Made by a program: the position numbers and the translations under genes
Notes under the pieces: model-generated
The model's database searches: none
The model's input: the letters and a program-made list of their open reading frames with translations, nothing else
Told to the model about the DNA's origin: nothing
Assembly (NCBI GenBank): GCA_910587775.1
Contig: CAJUNF010000039.1
Location: 1 to 11,017, forward strand
Direction: 5' to 3'
Source of the DNA: an uncultured Bacilli bacterium
GTDB lineage: Bacteria; Bacillota_I; Bacilli_A; RF39; UBA660
Length of the DNA: 11,017 nucleotides
Shown: one piece after another, positions 5,973 through 11,017 of the stretch
Position numbering within the stretch: the stretch's first letter is position 1
Layout: the number at the start of each line of letters is the position of its first letter

Positions 5973-6006
5973 ATAAAATAAAAAAAACAATCTTTAAAAA
6001 GATTGT
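5973..6006 (-). terminator. Intrinsic terminator of the tRNA-Asn gene
   Basis: On the minus strand ACAATCTT pairs with AAGATTGT around a 4-nt loop (5987-6006), followed by a long T-rich run with eight consecutive Ts. It lies 11 bp past the tRNA 3' end and isolates the tRNA from the minus-strand gene downstream. Confidence 0.85.
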
Positions 6007-6017
6007 AATTTATAAAA

Positions 6018-6093
6018 TGGCGCTTGATGTAGGACTCGAACCTACGACCCAACGGTTAACAGCCGTTTGCTCTACCGACTGAGCTAATCAAGC
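6018..6093 (-). tRNA. tRNA-Asn (anticodon GUU), CCA encoded
   Basis: The complement folds as a full cloverleaf: acceptor GCTTGAT/ATCAAGC, D stem GCTC/GAGC, anticodon stem AACGG/CCGTT with loop CTGTTAA, five-base variable loop and T stem GTAGG/CCTAC around TTCGAGT. The anticodon GUU (complement of 6058-6060) reads AAC and AAU. The discriminator is G, as usual for tRNA-Asn, and the CCA end is encoded. All stems pair perfectly. It is a single-gene unit with its own promoter and terminator. Confidence 0.98.
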
Positions 6094-6106
6094 AGTACTA
6101 ATTAAG

Positions 6107-6134
6107 TATATACTATAATTATGCCAGATGTCAA
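6107..6134 (-). promoter_or_regulatory. Promoter of tRNA-Asn
   Basis: On the minus strand a perfect TTGACA (complement of 6129-6134) and TATATA (complement of 6107-6112) are 16 bp apart. The predicted transcript start is about seven bases before the mature tRNA 5' end. This is a typical strong stable-RNA promoter. Confidence 0.75.
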
Positions 6135-6199
6135 CCAGATTATACCAATTTTTTATGAAATAATAGTTAAAATTAAACATATAAAGTAGTTTTAAAATA

Positions 6200-6208
6200 T
6201 GATATACT
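6200..6208 (+). promoter_or_regulatory. Extended -10 promoter (TGATATACT) of the CAP-protein operon
   Basis: TGA precedes TATACT (6203-6208). The -35 position is only A+T-rich. The predicted start near 6215 gives a very short leader with GAAGGTG (6218-6224) just ahead of the ATG at 6229. It has the same extended -10 form as the promoter at 2404-2412. Confidence 0.5.
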
Positions 6209-6228
6209 AAAAAAATAGAAGGTGTATT

Positions 6229-6591
6229 ATGAATCAAGGGCCTGAGTTTATGACTTTTTCAAAATCGAATCAAACTAATCTTTCAAATGCAAAAATAAAT
6301 CCAGAACAAAATACTAGTTTTAACTTTGAAAACAGAAATCTGTCAGATAATAGAATTTATGAGCTTCAAAAAGAAAATGAAGAATTAAAAAAGAAATTAA
6401 AAGATCGTCAAGTTGCAATGGCACTCCCAGCAGTTTTTTTGATTATATTGATAATTAATGTAGGATGGCTTTTAGGAGTTAAATTAATAATTTATCCTAA
6501 ATTTGAAGAAAGCGTAAAATTAAACGAAACAATGAAAAATGAATATACCAAATTAAAAAGTAAAGTAAACGCAATTGTAGGTGAAGAATGA
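6229..6591 (+). CDS. Single-pass membrane protein with coiled coils on both sides, unknown function
   Basis: I do not recognise this 120-residue protein. It has a polar, Asn-rich N-terminus (1-40), a short heptad-like charged helix (about 43-60, LQKENEELKKKLKD), one membrane segment (about 63-85), and a short outer helix (about 90-116) that also looks coiled-coil forming. With lysine and arginine just before the membrane segment, the N-terminus should be cytoplasmic. The gene overlaps the CAP-protein gene by ATGA, so the two are translationally coupled and probably act together. Just after its membrane segment it has PKFEES, and the partner has PKFIDL in the same place. The general build resembles small divisome or scaffold proteins, but no motif supports that identity. 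Confidence 0.75.
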   Translation: MNQGPEFMTFSKSNQTNLSNAKINPEQNTSFNFENRNLSDNRIYELQKENEELKKKLKDRQVAMALPAVFLIILIINVGWLLGVKLIIYPKFEESVKLNETMKNEYTKLKSKVNAIVGEE

Positions 6592-8132
6592 AACCTAAAA
6601 ATCCGCAAGATAGTAAAATAGCTTTTATATTAGGAACATTTTTTTTAACAATCATCACTTTTTATGTTGCGATACCTAAATTTATTGATTTAGAAAAATA
6701 TCAAAAATTATCGAACCGATTAGACATAATAAATGAATGGGATAATAACAATAATAACGAAAATAAAAGACCAACGAACAATAATCAAGGTTCTAATTCA
6801 TCTAACAATACACAAAATAATCCTTCAAAAAATCCAAATATAGAATCAAATCAGGAAGAAAACAATATGGATCTTCCAAACTCTAATGAAAATAATAATT
6901 CTAATGATACTGAAAATAATGAACAGAATAATGACTTTCAAAATCCAGAGCTTCCAACAGAGCCTGATATAGTAAAACCAGATGATCCCCCAAAAGAAGA
7001 AACAAATCCTCCAATAACAGAAGAAAATCCACCAGTAGAACCTTCGAAAGAAAAAACATTTACTGTTAAGTTTTATCAAAATGGTGCAGACCAAATTGAA
7101 ACAAATGAATTAAAATGTACAACAAAAAATGATTCGTGTACAATAACACTTCCAAAAATTACAAAAGAAAATGGAGAAGTACATGGTTGGAACAAAAATA
7201 AATATGCTCAAGAGGGGATAACTGTAAATTCAACTTATAAAGTTACAGAAAATCATAATTTATATGCGATAACAAGTAAAACTAATACGGTAACATTTGA
7301 TCCAAATGGTGCTAATTTAAATTTTACTTCATCTAACTGTAAAATATTTAATCAAGAAAAAAGTTGTGTGATAAACACTCCAACTATTAAACGAGAAAAC
7401 GGATATGGTATAGGCTTTTCTAAAAATGCTAACGCAACAACTAGTAGTTATAATTCAAATATTAGTGTTTCATCTAATTTAAATTTATTTGCAATATCAG
7501 CAAGTGATTTCACGGCGTATTTTAATCCAAATGGTGCATTTTATATTGGTGCAAAATCTCTTTCTTGTAAAGTTTATAATAAAAATAAAAGTTGTAATAT
7601 TATCTCGCCAACAATTGAAAAAGATTCTTATACAACATTAGGTTGGAATTCGAATAGTGAAGCAACCACTGTAACTTACCAAGTAGGTAGTAGTATAACA
7701 TTAAATAAAAATTCCAATTTTTATGCAATTCGTAGAATTAATAATACTGGATTTTTAACTACAGAAGCATATAATGGGCTTAGCTTAGTAAATCAACTAA
7801 GAACTAGTAATAATGTTCCAGCATTAAAATGGTCAAAATCATTAGAACATAGTGCAGAACTAAGAGTTTTAGAAATAATAAAAGGCTATGATCCATTAAA
7901 TCCACATAAACGTCCCGATGGAAGAGAATTTTACACTGTAAACGATTTAGCTTATGGAGAAAGTTGGACTACTGCATTTCAAGGTACAGCATTAGAAATG
8001 TATCAAAACTTTTTTAATTCTCCTCCTCATAAAGCTGCAATGTTAGATAAAAGCTATAAAACAATAGGGATTTCTGGTTATAAAAATCCTTCGGATGGAG
8101 TATATTATTGGGTTCAATTATTTGGTAATTAA
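6588..8132 (+). CDS. Membrane-anchored surface protein: Asn-rich stalk, three Listeria-Bacteroides-type repeats, C-terminal CAP domain
   Basis: A 514-residue extracellular protein. An uncleaved-looking signal anchor (about 10-30) is followed by an outside helix (PKFIDLEKYQ), an Asn/Glu/Pro-rich low-complexity stalk (about 46-155), three repeats of about 71 to 74 residues (158-228, 233-303, 308-381) and a CAP/SCP domain (about 385-514). Each repeat starts with an F.PNGA-like strand, has two cysteines seven or nine residues apart and ends in YAI or FAI; they resemble InlB-type B-repeats (Flg_new). CAP landmarks are NQLR, H421, HKRPDGR (440-446), GES (E458), SPPHKAAML (H481) and YYWVQLFG. Such bacterial CAP domains are secreted and of mostly unknown biochemistry. 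No LPXTG signal follows, so the N-terminal anchor holds it. Coupled to the upstream membrane-protein gene. Confidence 0.85.
   Translation: MKPKNPQDSKIAFILGTFFLTIITFYVAIPKFIDLEKYQKLSNRLDIINEWDNNNNNENKRPTNNNQGSNSSNNTQNNPSKNPNIESNQEENNMDLPNSNENNNSNDTENNEQNNDFQNPELPTEPDIVKPDDPPKEETNPPITEENPPVEPSKEKTFTVKFYQNGADQIETNELKCTTKNDSCTITLPKITKENGEVHGWNKNKYAQEGITVNSTYKVTENHNLYAITSKTNTVTFDPNGANLNFTSSNCKIFNQEKSCVINTPTIKRENGYGIGFSKNANATTSSYNSNISVSSNLNLFAISASDFTAYFNPNGAFYIGAKSLSCKVYNKNKSCNIISPTIEKDSYTTLGWNSNSEATTVTYQVGSSITLNKNSNFYAIRRINNTGFLTTEAYNGLSLVNQLRTSNNVPALKWSKSLEHSAELRVLEIIKGYDPLNPHKRPDGREFYTVNDLAYGESWTTAFQGTALEMYQNFFNSPPHKAAMLDKSYKTIGISGYKNPSDGVYYWVQLFGN
7059..7730 (+). repeat. Three tandem repeat units within the CAP surface protein
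   Basis: Coding repeats at about 7059-7271, 7284-7496 and 7509-7730. They share F-x-P/Q-NGA near the start, a cysteine pair (C177/C184, C251/C260, C327/C336), a P.I.K/E turn and an aromatic-AI end. Their DNA has diverged widely, so they are old protein repeats and not recent duplications. The cysteine pairs suggest one disulphide per unit outside the cell. Confidence 0.75.
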
Positions 8133-8133
8133 A

Positions 8134-8162
8134 TTGACTTCTCAAATTAGTTGGAATATAAT
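8134..8162 (+). promoter_or_regulatory. Near-consensus promoter of the MarR-ABC operon with a candidate operator in the spacer
   Basis: TTGACT (8134-8139) and TATAAT (8157-8162) are exactly 17 bp apart, the strongest promoter in the window. The spacer holds an imperfect inverted repeat, TTCTCAA (8139-8145) and TTGGAA (8151-8156), around ATTAG, overlapping both hexamers' edges. A MarR protein bound there would block polymerase, so autorepression is likely but inferred. The predicted start near 8169 excludes use of the GTG at 8171. Confidence 0.7.
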
Positions 8163-8188
8163 GAATACGAGTGAAGAGGTTGTGTTTT

Positions 8189-8644
8189 ATGGAAAGACTA
8201 AGCTATGAAAAATTTTTAGTATACCTACGTCAATTTCAAAGTAAACTACAAAAAGATTTTAATGAGGATTTAAAAAGATTTAATTTAACAAGTACTTATA
8301 TTGGCATCTTTTTATTGCTAAATGAAGAACCAGATGGTTACTCTATGTCTGAGTTAAGTCGTTTAAATTCTGTAGACAATGCTTTAATGACAAGGAATAT
8401 TAAAGAACTAGAAAAAATAAACTATATTTATAGAAATCGTGAGAATGAATCGCAACGAAAATACCACATCTGTTTAACTGAAACAGGAAAAAAAGTTGCC
8501 AAAGAATTAAAAGAATTATTGCAAAAAAGACAACAAGAATTTTTGAATTCTTTTACGAAAGAAGAAAAAGAAATATTGGAACAAGCAATAGATATTATTT
8601 TTCAGAAATTTGTACTTACGATAAAGGAGGAAAACAATGCTTGA
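8189..8644 (+). CDS. MarR-family transcriptional regulator
   Basis: A 151-residue winged-helix regulator. An N-terminal dimer helix (about 5-30) leads into the DNA-binding domain: the helix-turn-helix spans about 51-76 (YSMSELSRLN, then recognition helix SVDNALMTRNIKELE), and the wing follows with NRENESQRKYHICLT (83-97). C-terminal helices (about 98-145) complete the dimer interface. It lacks obvious sensing cysteines. The start at the ATG at 8189 follows AAGAGG (8174-8179) by nine bases; an upstream in-frame GTG would lie at the very start of the transcript. The gene overlaps the ABC transporter gene by 8 bp, so it very probably controls that transporter in response to an unknown ligand. 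Confidence 0.9.
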   Translation: MERLSYEKFLVYLRQFQSKLQKDFNEDLKRFNLTSTYIGIFLLLNEEPDGYSMSELSRLNSVDNALMTRNIKELEKINYIYRNRENESQRKYHICLTETGKKVAKELKELLQKRQQEFLNSFTKEEKEILEQAIDIIFQKFVLTIKEENNA

Positions 8645-10946
8645 GTTAAAAAATATTAGAAAAAGTTATACTACTGGAACATTTACACAACATGCTCTAA
8701 AAGGCTTAGATTTAAAATTTCGTCAAAATGAGTTTGTAGCAATACTAGGGCCAAGTGGTTCAGGAAAAACGACCCTTTTAAATATAATAGGTGGATTAGA
8801 TCGCTATGATAAAGGAGATTTAATCATTAATAAACGTTCTACAAAATTATTTAAAGACAAAGAATGGGATGCTTACCGTAATAACTGCATCGGTTTTATC
8901 TTTCAAAGTTACAACTTAATTAGTCATATTGATATTTTATCCAATGTTGAAATGGGAATGACTTTAAGTGGAGTTAGTTCTAAACAAAGAAGAAAAAAAG
9001 CTCTTGAAGTTTTGAAAAAAGTAGGATTAAAAGATCACGCACACAAAAAGCCAAATCAACTTTCTGGTGGACAAATGCAACGTGTTGCAATAGCAAGAGC
9101 ACTTGCAAACGATCCAAATATTATTTTAGCAGATGAACCAACTGGAGCACTAGATTCAAAAACAAGTGTTCAAATTATGGAACTAATTAAAGAAATAGCA
9201 AAAGATAAACTAGTAATAATGGTTACACATAATCCAGAACTTGCTCATGAATATGCAAGTAGGGTAATTGAAATGAAAGATGGAGAAATAATAGACGACT
9301 CTAATCCATTAAAAGAAAAAGAAGAAATTGAAACAGAATATTTAATAAAAAAAACATCTATGAATTTTAAAACAGCACTTCATTTATCGCTAAATAATAT
9401 TAGAACGAAAAAAGGTCGTACAATACTTACTGCTTTTGCATCATCCATAGGAATTATTGGAATATCTTTAATTTTAAGCTTAAGTAATGGTTTTGATAAA
9501 CAAATAGATCTTTTTGAAAAAAATACACTAAGTGCATTACCTGTAATAATTAGTAAACAAAGTATGAGTTTAGATGAAGAAACAATGGAAAAAATGCACA
9601 ATGACATGATAAGTAAAGAAAATACTTATCCAAATATTGATTACATTATTCCAAGTAAAACAGACGAAGAACAATATACTCATGAAAATAAGATTACAGA
9701 AAATTATACAAATTATGTAGAGAAAATGTCTGCTGATTACGTATCTGGAATTAATTATGTTTATACAACTGGACTAAATTTACTTCAAAAAATAGATGGA
9801 AAAGTAAAGTGGATAAATACAAGCAACTTAAATGTTGGAATGATTCCTCATACATTAAGTGAAAATACACCAAGCGTAATATCTCAACGATTCGATATAT
9901 TAGCTGGTAGAGAACCAAAATCAAAAGAAGAAATAGTAATCGAAGTAGATAACAAAAATCAAGTTTCAAAACAGTTACTAGAAGTATTAGGATTTACCAA
10001 AGAAGAAAATATTTCATTTGATACTATTTTAAATAGTAATGTAAAAATAGCTTATAATGATGACTATTATCAAAAAATAGGAAATTATTTTATGCCTAAT
10101 TCTGATTTAGAAAAAGTTTATGAAAATAAAAATAATCTTACTTTAAAAGTAGTAGGAATTATAAGATTAAAAGAAGAGTACCCAAATGTCGCATCTCAGC
10201 CAGGTATTTATTACACAAATGATTTGATGAAAGAATTAATTGAGAAAAATTCAGAATCTCTAATTGTCCAAGCTCAAATAAAAAATAATTATAATATTAT
10301 GACCGGAGAAAACTTCGACTTATCAACAAAAGAAGGAAAAGAATTAAAAGAAAATATATTAGCATATTTAGGGTATAAATCTATTCCATTTATGATTCAA
10401 ATTTATCCAAAAGATTTTGAATCAAAAGATTATATTTTAAATTATTTAGATGATTATAATAAAGATAAAATAGAAGAAGATAAAATAGCTTATATTGATC
10501 AAGCAAATTTAATGAGTTCCCTATCAAGTAATATCATGGATGCAATTACAATCGTTTTAATAGCATTTAGTAGTATTTCTTTAATTGTTTCATCTATAAT
10601 GATTGGAATTATTATGTATATTTCGGTACTAGAAAGAACAAAAGAAATAGGAATATTAAGAAGTTTAGGTGCAAGAAAAAGAGATATTGCAAGAGTATTT
10701 AATTCTGAAACCTTTATTATAGGATGCTCTTCTGGAATAATTGGAATTCTTGTAGCATGGCTATTACTAATCCCTACTAATGCTGTTTTAAAAAATTTAA
10801 CTTCTCTAGATAATATTGCTGTTATGAATCCATTACATGCACTTATCTTAATTACAATTAGCGTAATCCTTACTTTAATTGGAGGATGGATACCAGCAAA
10901 ACTAGCAAGTAAAAAAGATCCTGTAATAGCACTAAGAACAGAATAA
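8637..10946 (+). CDS. MacB-type ABC transporter, fused ATPase and permease
   Basis: A 769-residue fusion of both halves of a MacB/type VII ABC transporter. The ATPase (about 1-235) has Walker A GPSGSGKT (38-45), Q-loop Q90, signature LSGGQ (142-146), Walker B IILADE (162-167) and switch H198: fully intact and of the LolD/MacB kind. The permease has TM1 (about 262-284), a large extracytoplasmic domain (about 285-633), TM2 (about 634-662), TM3 (about 690-715) and TM4 (about 735-757), with the conserved ERTKEIGILRSLGARKRDI (666-684) coupling loop. This topology suits mechanotransmission, driving events outside the membrane, more than transport through it. The substrate is unknown; antimicrobial peptides or envelope factors are common for relatives. 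AAAGGAGG lies six bases before the ATG. Co-transcribed with the overlapping MarR gene. Confidence 0.92.
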   Translation: MLELKNIRKSYTTGTFTQHALKGLDLKFRQNEFVAILGPSGSGKTTLLNIIGGLDRYDKGDLIINKRSTKLFKDKEWDAYRNNCIGFIFQSYNLISHIDILSNVEMGMTLSGVSSKQRRKKALEVLKKVGLKDHAHKKPNQLSGGQMQRVAIARALANDPNIILADEPTGALDSKTSVQIMELIKEIAKDKLVIMVTHNPELAHEYASRVIEMKDGEIIDDSNPLKEKEEIETEYLIKKTSMNFKTALHLSLNNIRTKKGRTILTAFASSIGIIGISLILSLSNGFDKQIDLFEKNTLSALPVIISKQSMSLDEETMEKMHNDMISKENTYPNIDYIIPSKTDEEQYTHENKITENYTNYVEKMSADYVSGINYVYTTGLNLLQKIDGKVKWINTSNLNVGMIPHTLSENTPSVISQRFDILAGREPKSKEEIVIEVDNKNQVSKQLLEVLGFTKEENISFDTILNSNVKIAYNDDYYQKIGNYFMPNSDLEKVYENKNNLTLKVVGIIRLKEEYPNVASQPGIYYTNDLMKELIEKNSESLIVQAQIKNNYNIMTGENFDLSTKEGKELKENILAYLGYKSIPFMIQIYPKDFESKDYILNYLDDYNKDKIEEDKIAYIDQANLMSSLSSNIMDAITIVLIAFSSISLIVSSIMIGIIMYISVLERTKEIGILRSLGARKRDIARVFNSETFIIGCSSGIIGILVAWLLLIPTNAVLKNLTSLDNIAVMNPLHALILITISVILTLIGGWIPAKLASKKDPVIALRTE

Positions 10947-10966
10947 AGTCTATAAAAGACTTTTTT
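10946..10966 (+). terminator. First terminator after the ABC transporter gene
   Basis: AAGTCT (10946-10951), which includes the last base of the stop codon, pairs with AGACTT (10957-10962) around a 5-nt loop and runs into six consecutive Ts. Its short stem makes it only moderately strong. Confidence 0.65.
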
Positions 10967-10969
10967 CTC

Positions 10970-11003
10970 AGAGTGTTGACAAAGGTCAATGCTCTTTTCT
11001 TTT
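10970..11003 (+). terminator. Second, stronger terminator in tandem
   Basis: AGAGTGTTGAC (10970-10980) pairs with GTCAATGCTCT (10985-10995), eleven pairs with two G-U wobbles around AAAG, followed by TTTCTTTT. Together with the first hairpin it closes the MarR-ABC operon. The remaining bases to the window end show no gene. Confidence 0.75.
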
Positions 11004-11017
11004 AAAAAAAGTTGTTG

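Noticed and set aside
6720..7040. Asn-rich A+T tract as a CRISPR array or tandem DNA repeat
   Set aside because: It is in-frame coding sequence for a low-complexity stalk; no regularly spaced identical repeats occur anywhere in the window.
6846..7094. Minus-strand frame of 82 codons opposite the Asn-rich stalk
   Set aside because: The phenylalanine/isoleucine-rich product is just the complement of AAT/AAC/GAA-rich coding DNA.
8171..8188. GTG start for MarR six codons earlier
   Set aside because: The promoter predicts transcription beginning about two bases before it, and the stretch itself contains the ribosome binding site for the ATG at 8189.
9380..9969. Two minus-strand frames (75 and 72 codons) inside the ABC transporter gene
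   Set aside because: Shadows of a clear plus-strand gene with no start signals of their own.
1..11017. Mycoplasma-type code in which UGA means tryptophan
   Set aside because: Tryptophans are encoded by TGG throughout, and TGA ends two genes at sensible overlaps (6589-6591 and 8642-8644).

Overview
The window is about 70% A+T and has tight operons, strong AAGGAG-type ribosome binding sites and standard stop codons (UGA is a stop and tryptophan is UGG). It contains a CCA-encoding tRNA gene, a PduL-type phosphotransacylase and a cell-surface protein with Listeria-Bacteroides-type repeats. This points to a low-GC Firmicute of the Bacilli/Erysipelotrichales/RF39 kind, probably a gut-associated and possibly uncultured lineage. 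The assignment is inferred from gene style only.

Layout. Positions 1-77 are the right end of an IS3/IS150-type insertion sequence: the last eleven transposase codons plus a terminal repeat. It abuts the promoter of an OmpR/PhoB-type two-component system (152-2198). That promoter carries two TTCA-type direct repeats 11 bp apart. Three more copies with the same period lie just downstream of the kinase gene, ahead of a short unit (about 2257-2393) that ends in a strong terminator and contains no convincing gene. Next come a COG2426-type membrane protein (2437-2949) coupled to a histidine-phosphatase-fold protein that has lost its RHG motif (2950-3582). A small zinc-ribbon protein follows on the minus strand (3591-3785). 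Divergent from it is the pair pduL-type phosphotransacylase and tRNA-dihydrouridine synthase (3853-5423). A MntP/YtaF-like membrane protein converges on that pair and overlaps it by 18 bp (5406-5915, minus). A minus-strand tRNA-Asn(GUU) has its own promoter and terminator.

The right half holds two plus-strand operons. The first (6229-8132) encodes a coiled-coil single-pass membrane protein overlapping by ATGA with a membrane-anchored surface protein: Asn-rich stalk, three cysteine-paired repeats and a C-terminal CAP domain. The second (8189-10946) has a near-consensus promoter with a candidate operator in its spacer, a MarR regulator, and a fused ATPase-permease ABC transporter of MacB topology. 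Tandem terminators close it.

The most interesting points are: (1) the periodic TTCA boxes linking the two-component system to its own promoter and to an uncharacterised short transcript; (2) the apparent pseudo-phosphatase beside the COG2426 membrane protein; (3) the CAP/repeat surface operon. None of these is shown to be a new system by sequence reading alone.
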